A DNA stretch of 64,000 nucleotides, taken from positions 1,674,001 to 1,738,000 of the forward strand of contig JAESUZ010003490.1 of NCBI GenBank assembly GCA_017311185.1, in the 5' to 3' direction. The DNA comes from Proteles cristata cristata (Eukaryota; Chordata; Mammalia; Carnivora; Hyaenidae). The position numbers were made by a program, and so were the translations under genes. Positions 10,730 to 22,612 of the stretch are shown one piece after another. Within the stretch, counting starts at the first letter, position 1. Every line of letters begins with the position of its first letter. The notes under the pieces are model-generated. The model was given only the letters and a program-made list of their open reading frames with translations. It was not told where the DNA came from and did no database searches.

Positions 10730-12300
10730 CTTTCAACCTACACCCATGCCTTTGTGGGAATTCCCTATGATCAGCTCACTGGGGAAGAAGTCTCAGCCTT
10801 GGTTTACAGATAACTCTCTGTGAGGGGCACACATCCCCTGAGAGTGGACAGCTATAGCACTAAAGCCTTCTCTGAGACAGCCCTGAATTGTGGTCAGGGG
10901 AAGTCCTCTCAGTGGACAGAACTGGGCACACTGTACCTGTTTGTTTACTTTGCCTGGAAAGAGAGATGGTCAGAAGAAAGGGTCTGCACCAAATCATCAT
11001 TTAGTGGGTTAGTTGGGCTTGGAAGGAAGACCACTGAAAAATCAGAAGGTCTGAGGACAGACCTCTGAGTGGCAGACTAGGAAGATAGCCTGTGTTCACG
11101 TGAATGCTCACCAACGCGGCAAGGAAGATTCTAATGATCAGCTGGTTAGGATGACCCATTCTATAGACATCAGATAGCTTCCTTCCCCAGCAACTCCTGT
11201 GAACTCAATACCAACGGAAGTGGCCATTATGATAGCAATGGCGATTATGCATTTGCTATTGGACATGGACTTGTGCTCACCGAGACTGATCTGGCTGCAG
11301 CTACTGCTGAGTGCCTAATCTGCCAGCAGAAGAAACTGCACTGAGTCCCTGATGCGGCACCATTGCCTGAAGGCATCCGCCGGCTACCTGGTGTTCTGTT
11401 GATGACATTGGACCACTTTCCTTATGAAAGAGGCAGCGAGTTGTTCTTATTGGAATTGACACTTGCTCTGGACATGGATTTGCCTTCCCTGCCTGCAGTG
11501 CTTCTGCCAGAATGACCATCTGTGGCCATCATGTGTCGTCCACCATCATGGTATTCACAGCAAACAAAATGCAGAAGTGAGTTCATGCTCTTGGAATTCA
11601 CTGGTCTTCACCATGTTCCCCATCATCTTAAAGGAGCTGCCTTCACACAGAGTTGAATGGCTTTATGAAGACTCAGGTACAGTACCAGGTAGGTGGTGAC
11701 ACCTTGCGGGGCTGGGGCACCGTCCTTCAGCTCTGAAGGTGTGGTGTGTGCTCTGAATCAGCGACCCGCTTCTCCCATGAGAATCTCCTGGATTCAGGAG
11801 TCTGGGAATCGGGATACAAATGAAAGTAACTCCTGTCACTATCAGCCCTGTCGATCCAGTAGCCAAATTTTTGCTTCCCATCCCTGCAACATTAGCCTCT
11901 GCTGGTCTAGAAGTCTTTGTTACAATGGCAGACATGCTTTCATCAGGAGACACGGCGAAGATTGCATTGAACTGGAGCTTGAAGCTGCCATCTGGTGTCT
12001 TTGGGCACTGAATAAACAGGCAACGTCCGGGCTGGGGTGATTGATCCTGGGAGATCAAGGGAGAACTGGGTTGTTACTACACAGCAGGATTAAGGAGGGA
12101 GGATGCAGGAGATCCTTTGGGGTACCCTGTAGTGCGCCCATAGCCTCTGATTAAAGTCCATGGAAAATGATAATAACCCAATTTAGGCTGGTAATGGCCC
12201 AGACCCTCCACAAAGGTTTCGGTCATTCTACCAGGCAAGGAATTATGACCAACTAAGGTGCTCACTGAGGGCAAAAGAAATATGGAATAAGTAGTGACTG
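10730..12300 (+). pseudogene. ERVL (class III) pol remnant: RNase H, integrase, dUTPase
   Basis: Decayed pol sequence in scattered + frames with many stops and frameshifts. Visible landmarks in order: an RNase H-like FTDNS at 10803-10817; HVNAHQR at 11097-11117; an integrase zinc-finger CLIC at 11312-11323; an integrase core strand with GIDT whose Asp codon is 11458-11460; and a dUTPase-like domain from about 11820 with AGVIDPG at 12031-12051. A dUTPase downstream of integrase is the known arrangement of ERVL. No gag, env or clear LTR was found, so this is a truncated relic. It lies about 2 kb past SCPEP1, on the same strand. Confidence 0.8.
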
Positions 12301-13061
12301 ATGCTAATTATTAATACTAGTTGTGACCTCATCACCTGTTGTAGAACAAAGACTGTTATGAGTATTTCTTCCTTATTTTGATGTGAATATATTCTAAATA
12401 TTAACCAAAGATGTTTAATCTCTCCCTCAACTCTTTATCATCTAATTTAATAGGTGCTCATAATAAGTAACTTTACACATAAGTATTTAAGTTACAAGAT
12501 GTCAGACAGGGAGTATGAATCAGCTAGGAAAAGAATGCACATTATCCAGAGGCAAAAAAGGGACTCTGGTGCTGTTCTGGGGGGAGAAAGTCCGTGTGGT
12601 CCGGGCCGTGTGGGGGGTATTGTGTCATGTTCCACAGAAGCATGATTTTGTTGCTGTCTTTATTTGGAGATTAAGCGTAGTTTACGGCAATGTGTTCAGG
12701 TGCCAAGTCGAAAACGGATGGACTGTGGGGGCTTTTAATGTTCCCACCTGCCCAGGCCAGATTGTATTTTCTGAAATCACCTCTCCTGGATGTTTCTGAT
12801 TAGAACGGCCCACAAGACTAGAGCTTCTCATGGAGACTGGGAGGCTAGAAACGAGGCAGCGGCCAATGTTAGTGCAAACGGGCCGTCATTTACCTGCCAG
12901 CTCAGCTCAGGAGCCGCCAGGCCTCAGCAGTCCAGCTTGCCTTGGGTCCTGGAGCATCTCTGTCCCTTGAGCCCGGCGAGTGTGCTTAGCTCTGACGAAG
13001 ACCAAACCGGCATGTGTTTCTGTTCCGTAGACTGTTGTCATGGACTCCAGCTCTTGTTCCT
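12301..13061. other. Intergenic, nothing recognised
   Basis: The first 150 bases may be the end of the ERVL relic. The rest shows no exon or named repeat. Confidence 0.4.
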
Positions 13062-13255
13062 TTTTTTTTTTTTTAAATGTTTATTTTTGGGAGAGAGAGA
13101 GCAGGGAAGGGGCAGAGAGTGGAGGGGGAGGGGATCCGAAGTAGACTCTGCACTGACAGCAGAGAGAGCCTGATGCGGGGCTCAAACTCATGAACTGTGA
13201 GATCATGACCTGAGCTGAAGTTGGACGCCCAACCGACTGAGCCACCCAGGCACCC
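13062..13255 (-). mobile_element. CanSINE, antisense
   Basis: Begins with a T-run and ends 'gagccacccaggcaccc'. Confidence 0.9.
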
Positions 13256-13491
13256 AGTTCACTTAGTTCTTACTCGGGAAGATTGGATGTTGTGGATCTA
13301 TATGGCCTATTTAGTCTTTCAGTGGCCTGAGGGAGGGATCCTGGGGTGCTAGGCAGTGATGATTGGGAACTTATTCCCTGTGGCCCACTAATGGCAGACA
13401 GCACTCAGATTTTGTTGTGTTCCTTGCTTCAGGATGGACCAACCATTTTGTTAAGAAGTAAAGTCAAAAGAGATCTAGGGACTTATTTGGT

Positions 13492-14045
13492 GGGCATTTT
13501 AGTTATCTATTGCTACATAATAAATCACCCAGAAATCTGTGAGTTAAACAGCATCGATTACCTGATAGTTTGTGGGGGTCAATTACCTGGGCATGGCTTG
13601 CTGGGTCCTTTACTTGCTACCTCCTCACACAGCTGCCATCAAGGTATTGGCTAGGGCTGCTGCATTTGGGGGGTGGGCGCTGTTCTCAGGGCTCCGGTGG
13701 GGAAAGACCAGCTTCCAGGTTTGCTTATGAAGTTGCCGGCGAGATTCAGTTCCTCACAGGACAGGCCTCCCCCAACCGCTTGGCGTGTGAACCTCTCCAT
13801 GGGGCAGCTCACCTTGTGGCAGCTTGTGTCACCAGAGCAAGCAAAAGAAGAGTCAGCGTTCAGGCAAGATCAAGGTCACCGTCTTTTATAACTGATCTCA
13901 GAAGTGCTGTCTTATCACCTTGGCCTATTCTGTTCTTAGGAGCAAGTCAATAACCCAGCCCACACTCAGGCAGAGGAACTTATACAAGGGCATAAATGCA
14001 GGAGGTGGACCATCACGGGAACCATTTAGGAGCCAGCTACCATGG
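13492..14045 (-). repeat. Old LTR (MaLR/ERVL type), antisense
   Basis: Starts 'ttagttatctattgctac', continues to 'cttttataactgatctcag' and ends 'taggagccagctacca', as in a reversed MaLR-like LTR. The element at 28390-28895 appears to be of the same family. Confidence 0.55.
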
Positions 14046-14309
14046 TGGTAGAGGTCTTTCCTCACTTCAGATCTCTTCCAGTCAGGGGCAGGGTCTGCAG
14101 AGAAAGCATGGTGACACGTGGCCTTTTGGGCTTTCCTCACTCCCCACACGTGGGGGGTGAATGGACACAACAGGGTGTCTTAAGTTTCTCCTGGGACCTG
14201 CCTGACTTGCGGCCCATCTTATAAGTGTGAGGAATATTAGTGTGACCCTGACAAACTGCATCCCCCCACTTTGCACCATGTTTCCTTCCTGCCTTAAAGG
14301 GGGAGCTTA

Positions 14310-14536
14310 AGTGCCCAGGTGTCTCAGTCAGTTGAGCGTCTGAGTTCAGCTCAGGTCATGATCTCACAGCTCGTGAGTCCGAGCCCTGCGTCAGGCTCTG
14401 TGCTGACAGCCCGGAGTCTGGAGCCTGCTCTTCAGATTCTGTGTCTCCCTCTCTCCTGCCCTTCCCCCACTCACACTCTGTCTGTCTCTTTCAAAAATAA
14501 ATAAACATTAAAAAATTTTTAAAAAAGAAAGAAAAG
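14310..14536 (+). mobile_element. CanSINE
   Basis: Full length with a long A-rich tail. Target copies gggggagctta and ggggagcttg. Confidence 0.9.
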
Positions 14537-14594
14537 AAAAGGGGAGCTTGTCTCAAACCTGCTCATCCTCTGGCAATTTGGTCCAGATTCACAT

Positions 14595-14775
14595 TTAACA
14601 TTCACTACATATCAGTCATTGAGCGTTTATTATCTACTAGATGCTTCATATGGATTTGCACATCGAATTCCCCCAGGCTTCTGGAGTACAGTAATTGTTG
14701 CCATTCTAAAGAACAGAAGAGGGGGGCCTGATGAGGTTGCATAACTTGGCCACAGCACCGCTAGGAACAGCAAAT
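14595..14775 (+). repeat. MIR
   Basis: 'cattgagcgtttattatctac' and the 'ttgcataacttggccacagc' core match the MIR pattern. Confidence 0.6.
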
Positions 14776-14989
14776 CTGGAGTGTAAGTGTGTAACCAGTA
14801 TATAAAGTTTCAAAGACTCTCAAGCAAACTCATTGTTTGGGGTTTGGTTTCCCTGAGAGGGCGCTTTAAGTTACTGTGTTTTCATCCAAATTCATTTTAC
14901 GAACTTGCTTCATTAGCGATGACAGTGTTGGATTCAGATTCCACCCTTTTCTGCCCAGCACCTTTCTAAGCAGTTTTCCCCTTTCTGTT

Positions 14990-15090
14990 CTCCTGAGATT
15001 AAGATTTAATTATGTCCAATTTATAGACAAAGAAACTGACACCCAGAGGTCTCACATCTCATAAGGGGCAGAATCAGAAAACCAACTTTT
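14990..15090 (+). repeat. MIR fragment
   Basis: 'aatttatagacaaagaaactga' followed by 'cagaatcagaaaacc' resembles the 3' half of MIR. Confidence 0.45.
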
Positions 15091-15227
15091 TTTACTTCCC
15101 ACAATGGTTCTTCTCCTTGTTTGCTTTTTTTGGGCATTGAATGCTTTTTTCACTTTTGGCTCATCCCTTCAAACGTGATCCTCTGATGGCTTTCCCACAG
15201 CCTTATGTTCAAACCCACAGTCCTTTT

Positions 15228-15285
15228 TTAAGTGTACTTATTTTGAGAAAGAGAGAGTGTGTAAGTGTGTGCACACAAGCAGGGG

Positions 15286-15322
<37 letters not shown>

Positions 15323-15447
15323 TTCCCAGCAGGCTCCACACTGACAGCACAGAGCCTGACTCCGGGCTCAATCCCATGAACCATGAGATCGTGACCTGAG
15401 CCAAAATCCAGAGTTGGATACAACCAATGGAGCCACCCAGGGGCCCC
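15228..15447 (-). mobile_element. CanSINE, antisense, with (GA)n expansion
   Basis: Reverse copy with about 30 bases of GA repeat at 15288-15317. Confidence 0.88.
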
Positions 15448-15479
15448 TCTTAGGTTTTATTATTTAAGTTTTTCCTTTC

Positions 15480-15720
15480 CTGTTTTTCATCGAGACGTAA
15501 CTGATACCTAATCTGGCGTGTTAGGTGTACAATCTGTGGCTTTGACACACTTACATATCACACTGTGCCTCTCAGTGCCGGGTTAGCTAACACCTGCGTC
15601 CCATCACGTAATTATATGTGTGCGGTGAAAACAGTTAAGCTCTAATCTCTTAACAACTTTGAACTTTATCGTACAGTTGAGTATCGTCACGGTGCAGTGT
15701 GTTAGATCTCCAGAACCTGT
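15480..15720 (-). repeat. Old L1 3' fragment, antisense
   Basis: 'gacgtaactgatacctaatc', 'gttagctaacacctgcgtcc' and 'gttagatctccagaacctg' match a reversed L1M 3' end. Similar text occurs at 17468-17958. Confidence 0.6.
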
Positions 15721-15725
15721 TTACC

Positions 15726-15945
15726 CCACTCTTATGTTTTAACTTCACCAATAAAGAGTGAACCCATGGGGCACCTGGCCCCCACCCTCAACCCAAAAAA
15801 AGGCAGAAGCCCAGGTCTGCAGAGCTCTGTCTTTATCCCTGACCTCAGTGTGGCCCTCAGGCTGCTGCGAACCCACCAGGTCTTGTGAGTAATAAGCCTT
15901 GTTTTCTTAGAGTCCCTGATGGTTATGAGGGGCGTCTTGCAGCCC
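15726..15945 (+). repeat. Possible solo LTR-like segment
   Basis: A GC-richer block begins at the point where the L1 text stops. It contains 'aataaagagtgaacccatgg' and ends 'gtgagtaataagccttg', resembling the R-U5 part of a class I LTR. No second LTR or internal region is seen. Confidence 0.3.
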
Positions 15946-15949
15946 GGCA

Positions 15950-16917
15950 GCAAGGTGGGCCCCAGTGCAGGGAGAGGAGGCTCCCAGGAGCAGTAAGGGC
16001 CCAGGCGAGTGCCGCCAGGCGTTCCTAGCTGGTAGCATCACAGGCGGAGACCGACATAAAAACAGATACCCATCAAATAACTCACCCTTCCTCTCGGGGG
16101 AGGATTAAGGGAGGGCAAGAGGCCAAGTGTCTTTAGGGAAGACTGAAAACCAAAAACAGGGAAGAGACATTTCTCTCTAGCCCAGCATCCAGCACTGGAC
16201 TGGTCCTGTGCCCCTCCTGCTGGAGTGCCTCCGGCCCCTCCCCAAGCTGGCTGCTTCCTTCCTTACCTTTCAGGTCTCAGCATAAACAGGACGCCCTCGG
16301 ATCCCCCAGACTACGTTGGGAGCCCCCTCCCTCACTCTCCTGGCACTCTGCCCGTACCCTGTAATCCCCAGGCTTTGCGATTATGTCCTTGTGTTGCTGG
16401 CACGGAGCAGGCCTTCAGCACTCATTGCGTGGCCGGCTGACCGGCCGTCCACGCAGGGAACGGAGGAAGAGCACGATGGACCTCCAGATTGTGGGGTGTC
16501 CCGAGCTGCCTACTTGGCCGACTGGAGCTTGCTCCACTGCAGGCTCCTACCTGCCTCATTTACTTTGGCTGGGATTTCAGCGTTCAGTGAGGACACCCAC
16601 TTTTTGCCTCATCTGTTCATGAAAATTCGCCACCTTTCCTCCTTTCGGAAACTTGGTCTCTTTATTTGTGCCGCTCCTTGTCCAACTCTCTGGGCAGAGG
16701 AGGTTCACTGTAGCAGAGTCCCCGGGAGTGATGTCTTCAAGGCAGCAAGAAGAAGGGCATTTCTCACAAGGAACTGTGCTGTCACCTTAGGGCTGTCTGT
16801 TGCAAGGCTGGACTTGATGGACATCGTGCCTGTGCAGTAGTGTAGATAAGCAAGCAGGTTGTAGGCAGAGTGTGCCAGAATTAAGAGCCTCTTCTATCTT
16901 AAAATGGATTTGTACCC
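15950..16917. other. Intergenic, nothing recognised
   Basis: A GC-moderate unique-looking stretch. It contains a 174-codon + frame at 16316-16840 that shows no domain and no coding signature. Confidence 0.45.
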
Positions 16918-17015
16918 CATTTGTGCCCCATGTTGGGATTCTCTCTCCCTCGCTCTCTGACCCTCCCTCACCTGCTCTCTCTCTCTCTCAAAAATAAACT
17001 TAAAAAAATAAAATA
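16918..17015 (+). mobile_element. 5'-truncated CanSINE tail
   Basis: Only the 3' part is present: 'gccccatgttgggattc', CT-rich stretch, 'caaaaataaac'. Confidence 0.75.
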
Positions 17016-17058
17016 AAATGCCCAGAGGAGGATTGGAGCCATTAAAACAGAGTGCAGA

Positions 17059-17160
17059 TGGGGCACCTGGCATGCAAGTCTTGATCTTGGGGTTTTGAGC
17101 TTGAGCTCCAGGTTGGCTATAGAGATTAGTTAAAATAAAAGAAAAAGGAAAAGAAAAGAA
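17059..17160 (+). mobile_element. Short CanSINE, diverged
   Basis: 'ggggcacctggcatgcaagtc' to 'ggctatagagattagttaa' with an A-rich end. Confidence 0.75.
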
Positions 17161-17467
17161 ACCACGGGAAACAATAGCTGTTGATTTGCAACAACAATAA
17201 TAAAAAGTATTTGAGAAAAAGACCGTGCAAGGAAAGGGCAGAGAATGTATGCCTTAATAACAGATAGTGTCAAAGTTCAAAAAAGCTGAACCCCTAATTA
17301 GAGCATAGATCTAGGATGGTAATTGAGGATAATAATGTCGCAGCAATAGGGAAGTGAACTCAACTTCAGTTTGTGCCGGGGCCTAAAATAGAGTTATACA
17401 TTTGGTATCAATGGTGTATAAAATGGCTTGGACAAATTTATACAATTTGTCCAATATTGGTTCTCTT

Positions 17468-17957
17468 CTTGTCTTCTAATTGAGATACAATGGATGTAAC
17501 AGTATGTAGGTTTAAGTTAGGCAACATGTTGGCTTGCTACATTTATACATTGCAATATGATTACTATAGTAGCATTAGCTAACACCTGTCACGTCACACA
17601 ATTCTTTCTTGTGGTTAGAGCAATTAAGATCTAGTCGCTTAGCAACTTTCAAGCTTATAATTCAGGATGGCTGACTGTAATCGCCATACTATGCCTTAAA
17701 TCTCCAGAACTTATTGACTAGTTGCAAGTCTGTAACCTTAAACATCTCCCCAGTTCTCCCATCCCGAGCCCCTGATAACCACCACTCTACTGTCTGTTTT
17801 TCTGAGTTCAGCTTTTTAAAATTCCACGTACGAGTGATATCATATGGTATTTTTCTTTCTCTGTCTGACTTACCTCACTTAACGTGACACCCTCAGGGTC
17901 CATCCATGTTGCTGCAAATGGCTGGATTTCCTTCTTTCTCGTGGCTAGATGATATTC

Positions 17958-17958
<1 letters not shown>
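17468..17958 (-). repeat. L1 3' end, antisense
   Basis: Reversed L1M/L1MA-type sequence with 'taacacctgtcacgtcacac', 'ccctgataaccaccactcta', 'tccatccatgttgctgcaaa' and 'ggctagatgatattccag', running into a (TG)n tract as many of these copies do. Confidence 0.75.
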
Positions 17959-17959
<1 letters not shown>

Positions 17960-17997
<38 letters not shown>

Positions 17998-18018
17998 ATA
18001 CATACATACATATATAAA
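17960..18018 (+). repeat. (TG)n microsatellite with TATA-type tail
   Basis: About 17 TG units followed by an alternating 'tatgtatacatacatac' stretch. Confidence 0.95.
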
Positions 18019-18689
18019 TTCTTTTCATTCTATCAGAGTCTTAAATTTGTTCAGAGTGCAATGTGCCTAGTTAAAGATACCTTCCCAGACTTTCTGGCTG
18101 CTAGGATTGGCCAGCTCTGCCCGGAGCCAGGTAAGCAAAGTAGGTGGATAGATTTCCGAGAAACTTTATACAAAGGGATAGATTAGACCCTGGTGCACGT
18201 TTGTCTTCCCCCTGCCTGCGTGTAAGGTAAACCTCCTAGAGACAGAGCATCCGCCTTGCTATATAAGGCAAAGAGAGCATGCACCTGTGAGCTGCCTGTG
18301 AGCATGGTGGAGAAAGACAGAAGAGGGTCCCTAGAACAGTGATGACACTGTAGAGCTGCTGTGGAGGTCCTAGACCATGTATTTTTAGTCCTACTACAAA
18401 AAGAAGCCCCCATTTGGTGAAACTAGTATAGTCACTTTTTCTATTATACAGAGTCGAGTGCTGCCCTGATGCTGATAGCAGCTGAGCCCAAGAGCCTTCA
18501 TGAGATTGCTCAGGGAGAGTCTAGACTTTGAGGAGAGGGCAGTCCTGGGAAGAATCCCAAGGGAACTTGTAACACTTAACAGCCAAGCAGAGGAGGCCGA
18601 CCTGCAAGAGAACTTGGAGGAGTAGAAACCTGAACCCAGTGTTTAGGAAAGAGTGCTTGGAAGTACGTATCGGCAAGAGCAGGAAGCAG
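18019..18689. other. Intergenic, nothing recognised
   Basis: No exon or repeat identified. Confidence 0.45.
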
Positions 18690-18812
18690 AAAGGTTGAAA
18701 GAACCATCTCATAGTCAGGTTACCTGAATTCAACCCCGGGGTCAGGTCACTGCGGTCCAGGTGGCCTGTGCCTCAATCTCCTCATTTGTAAAATGGGGAT
18801 AATAATAAGGTT
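18690..18812 (-). repeat. MIR, antisense
   Basis: 'gttacctgaattcaacccc' to 'ctcaatctcctcatttgtaa' is the reversed MIR core. Confidence 0.7.
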
Positions 18813-18815
18813 ATT

Positions 18816-18932
18816 GGGGCACCTGGCTGGCTCAGTCCATGAAGTATGAGACTCTTGATCTTGGGGTTGTGAGTTCGAGCCCCATGTTTGGTGTAGAGAT
18901 TACTTAAAAAAATAAAATCTTTTAAAAAATCA
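18816..18932 (+). mobile_element. Short CanSINE
   Basis: 'gcacctggctggctcag' to 'gtagagattacttaaaa' with a final AAAATCTTTTAAA. Confidence 0.88.
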
Positions 18933-18962
18933 GGTTTATAATTCCACAGAAGCAGGAAGGTG

Positions 18963-19016
18963 TTTTTTGTTTGTTTGTTTGTTTGTTTTGTTTTGTTTTG
19001 TTTTGTTTTGTTTTGT
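18963..19016 (+). repeat. (TTTG)n/(TTTTG)n simple repeat
   Basis: Five or so TTTG units, then seven or so TTTTG units. Confidence 0.95.
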
Positions 19017-19719
19017 AAAGGCCAAACCCTTGGGAAGCCTGCAAATGGTGTTATCCTCCATGGAATTATCAGACATTAGTCATCAGACGGGCCTAATGAG
19101 AGTTCCTTCTGGGATATTGTGGAAGGCTCCTCCTCTGAGTCTGGCTGGCTCATCCTGTGTTTGTAGACTGGCAACACATTTTCCTTTCAAACAAGCCAAA
19201 GCATTTGCTGAACCCCTTCCACGTGCACGGACTGTTGGATGATGGTGGGATACAAAGATGAATACAATATGCCGGGTGTGCGTGTACGTGGGTGGGGAAC
19301 TCCCTCTAGGGCACCAAGCAGCAACTGCTACCTTTTTTCTGCTGACCTTGAACCAGGACAGATGTAGCCCTGAAGAGACCTCTCAGGAAACCTGACGACA
19401 GAGCTAACTTGGCACAAGGCAGAGCCAAGGGATGGAGAGAAATAGAGTCGCAAGGCAATGACATATTTGAGCCCTGAATCAAAGGGAGAAATATTCTCCA
19501 ACTCTTCATTTATGGGATCCAATAAATTGCTTAAACCATTTGAGTTAGCTTTCCCTTCACTTGCAACTGAAACAGCCCTAAAAGATGCATGTGATGCCTA
19601 ATTAATATTTGCCTCCCGCCTTAAAATTCACTGCTTTATTCACAGTTGTTAGTGCTTACTTAAGGGAACTGTTGACATTGCGTAGCTAGCCGAGTCCAGA
19701 AACTTGCATACCGGTTTTG
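19017..19719. other. Intergenic, nothing recognised
   Basis: No repeat or exon identified. Confidence 0.45.
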
Positions 19720-19990
19720 GTTTCAGTTTTGGTTTTTACAAAATTATGTTATGGAAAATTTCAAATGAATACAGAAGTGAGACAACTGTATAATGAGCCA
19801 CCGTGCTCCCAGCTCTCTGTTTGGACAATGGTCAACGCATAAACAAGCTTATTTTACCTATTCTACTTTCAAACCACCCCTCTCCCCAAAGTAGTTTGTT
19901 TTTAAAGCATATCCCATGCTTCCTTTCATCTGATCAGTGTGCTCAGGTCACAGGACATTATATCTGCATATATATATTGCATTATATCTG
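19720..19990 (-). repeat. Probable old L1 fragment, antisense
   Basis: 'aaaatttcaaatgaatacag' and 'gtataatgagccaccgtgct' resemble a known L1M 3' segment in reverse. Confidence 0.4.
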
Positions 19991-20384
19991 CCAAGGAGCA
20001 GACAGCAGAGATCTAGCCCCCTTCGGACTACAAGACTTTTCTAGCAGAACATTCCCCTTGATGCTGGCAAGTCAAAATGGTGACTTTCTATCACAAAAGA
20101 TCTTAACAGTGGTGCCGAAGAGGGAGGGAGGGACCGGGGAAAGCTTCTGGATAGGAAAAAGGAGTAAATTGAGCCCTAAGACATGGCCAGAATGTAGGTA
20201 CCTAGAGAGACTAGATGTATTTTATTTCTAATAAAACAATAAGTGTATAGTAAGAAAATCTGGAAAATAAGGAAGTGTAGGGAAAAAAATAGTCAAAGTC
20301 TCATTAGCCAAAAAAGCCAACTGGGGTTGGCTTCCAGCCTTTGGTTGTTTTTGTTTCTGTTTTTCTCCCTCTCCATAGGTTAGT

Positions 20385-20670
20385 TGTCACTGTACTGCAA
20401 GTCTACATCCCAGGATTTTTATTAAGCAAGATAAGCAGTTTTCTATGTTACTGTGGACGCTGTGTAAACATAATTTTTAACAGATGCATAATAGTTCATT
20501 AAGAACGTATCCCATAGTTTATGTGACCAATCCTCCATACTTTGGCATTCTAATTCCAATTTTGTGTATAATTATAAATAACCATATGATGAATATTGTT
20601 TTGCTTACAACTTAGAGTTATTTAATTACTATGGACTACGCAAAGCAAAATTACTGGTAAGAGAGTATAA
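20385..20670 (-). repeat. Old L1 fragment, antisense
   Basis: 'acagatgcataatagttcatt', 'gaccaatcctccatac' and the 'ttttgtgtataattataaa' series match reversed L1M text. Confidence 0.5.
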
Positions 20671-20678
20671 CTGTCAGA

Positions 20679-20878
20679 GCTCCTAGGTGGCTCAGTCAGT
20701 TAAGCGCCTGACTCTTGGTTTCAGCTCAGGTCATGATCTTGAGGTTCATGAGTTATAGCTCCTCATTGAGCTCTGTGCTGGCAGCATGGAGTCTGCTTGA
20801 GATTCTCTCTCTGTCTGCCCCTCCCCTGCACATGCTCTCTCTCTCCCAAAATAAATAAACTTAAAAAAAAAAAAAGGA
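20679..20878 (+). mobile_element. CanSINE
   Basis: 'gctcctaggtggctcagtcag' to 'aaataaataaac' plus an A-run. Confidence 0.9.
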
Positions 20879-20934
20879 ACATGGCTATTATGAAGAGTGG
20901 GGCATTTCTTTTTTAAAAAAATTTTAAGTTTGTT

Positions 20935-21132
20935 TATTTTTTAAATTTTAACATTTATTTATTTTTGAGGGACAGAACATGAGGGGGGGGGCAGAGAGGG
21001 AGACACGGGATCCCAAGCAGGCTCCAGACTTCTGTCAGCACAGAGCCTGATGGGGGCTGGAACTTACAAACTGTGAGATCATGACCTGAGCTTCAGTCAG
21101 ACCCTTAACTGACTGAACCACCCAGGTGTCCC
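20935..21132 (-). mobile_element. CanSINE, antisense, first of a tandem pair
   Basis: Reverse copy ending 'ccacccaggtgtccc'. It sits between two copies of aagagtggggcatttct (20891 and 21281) together with the next SINE. Confidence 0.88.
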
Positions 21133-21281
21133 ATAAGTTTATTTTTGAGAGAGCAGGGAGGGGCAGAGAGAGAGGGAGAGAGAGAATCCCAAGCAGGCTC
21201 AAACCCACAAACCTGTAAGCTCGTGACTGGAGCTGAAACCAAAAGTCAGACACTTAACTGCCAGAGCCACCCAGGACCCCC
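21133..21281 (-). mobile_element. CanSINE, antisense, second of a tandem pair, internally deleted
   Basis: Reverse copy of only about 150 bases; the segment between the CT stretch and the B-box is missing. Confidence 0.85.
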
Positions 21282-21454
21282 AAGAGTGAGGCATTTCTAA
21301 TACTGATTTTACACCATCTTGTATTGTTTTATAGTAATCTCAAGAGGCGTTTCAGCTTTTTCAAGATAAATTGATAGAAACTGATGAATTTTAAGAATAT
21401 AAGCCCTAGGGTATATGACATAGAAATAGGATTTTTAACTGGGCGTGTGGCCAT

Positions 21455-21845
21455 CTAGAATAAAGGACTACATTTCCCAGCCTTCTTTGTAGCTCAGTGT
21501 GACCATGTGACTAAGTTTTGGCCAATGGGATATAAACAGAAGCGTTCCCCCTGGTAGTGGCTGGCAACCTTCCCCATTAGGTTCCTTTTGCCACTCTTTT
21601 TCCCTTTCTTTCATTTACTAGAAGGTGGATGCCACCATTTGGGGTAACAAGCATAAGGACCCAAGCACAGGCATGGTGGAGAGAGAAGCTCGAAGGAGCC
21701 AGGTTCCCTGAGAACTCTGAAGAATAGAGCTACCATTCCATTTTCCATCACTTCCTTCTTTTTGTGGGGAGGAAAGTTCTATCTTAAGCCCCTGGTGGTT
21801 TGGATTTTCTACCATGGATAGCCAAACCTAATTCTAGTACAGTGT
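21455..21845 (+). repeat. MaLR-type LTR (MLT1-like)
   Basis: 'ggactacatttcccagcctt' near the start and 'gttctatcttaagcccctgg ... gccaaacctaattctag' near the end match the usual MLT1-type layout. Confidence 0.5.
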
Positions 21846-22537
21846 GGTTTTAGAAACTAGGAATGGGATGCTGCACTCTTTTTCATAAGCCCGGAGAAAC
21901 TGATTACTTCCACAAGAAGCATTTCAGATGTATTTTGAGACTATACCATTAGGTTTAGCTTCTTAAATACCCCGGATCCTAACACAAAAGAAAACTTGGC
22001 ATCAGCAGCAGGTAAGTCCAAGTTAAACTGTAAGATTCATGGCATCCCACTTCTCATATGTATAGTTGCCTCCAGTGTGAGGGGGAAAGAAAGGAGTTGG
22101 GGCAGGGTAATCTTCTCCCAGTTTATCTTGTTTCCAGAGACTGACATCCCCACTCCAAGAACTATTAAAAGGCCCTCTTGCAAGAACTGTGACCAAAAAT
22201 AAAGTGGCATTTGGCATCTCTGTGGGAGCACGTTTAACTCTGCTCCTAGAAGAATAACCTGTTTTAATTTGCTAAAAACCTCAAGTCAAGCCGTGTTTTC
22301 ATCTGGGCTGGGAAAAGGAAACCACTGAGAAAATATTGTAAAATGAAAACACCGATCTAAAAAAGAAGCAAAATGCTTCCAAAGAAGGTTGTGTTAGAAT
22401 GTACTTGGGTTACAGTAAATCAAGTCTGGTGAAAACACAGACACTATGGTAGTCTGATTTAAAATACATTAGGATTGGGGAATCGGGTTTGTTGGTGGTG
22501 GTGGTGTTCCTCAAAAAGGTGATTACTGGAGTGTCTG
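21846..22537. other. Intergenic, nothing recognised
   Basis: No exon or repeat identified. Confidence 0.45.
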
Positions 22538-22612
22538 GCCCGACGCGGGGCTCGAACCCACGAACCGCGAGATCATGACCTGACGAAAGTCGGACGCTAA
22601 CCGACTAAGCCC
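22538..22612 (-). mobile_element. CanSINE head fragment, antisense
   Basis: Only the tRNA-derived head and body start, very CpG-rich ('cgacgcggggctcgaaccc'), with small deletions. Confidence 0.8.

Noticed and set aside
11150..12060. Processed pseudogene of a cellular enzyme
   Set aside because: Considered first, but the HVNAHQR, CLIC, integrase-core and AGVID landmarks fit an ERVL pol.
16316..16840. 174-codon + frame
   Set aside because: No recognisable domain, no splice or promoter context, and composition like the neighbouring non-coding DNA.
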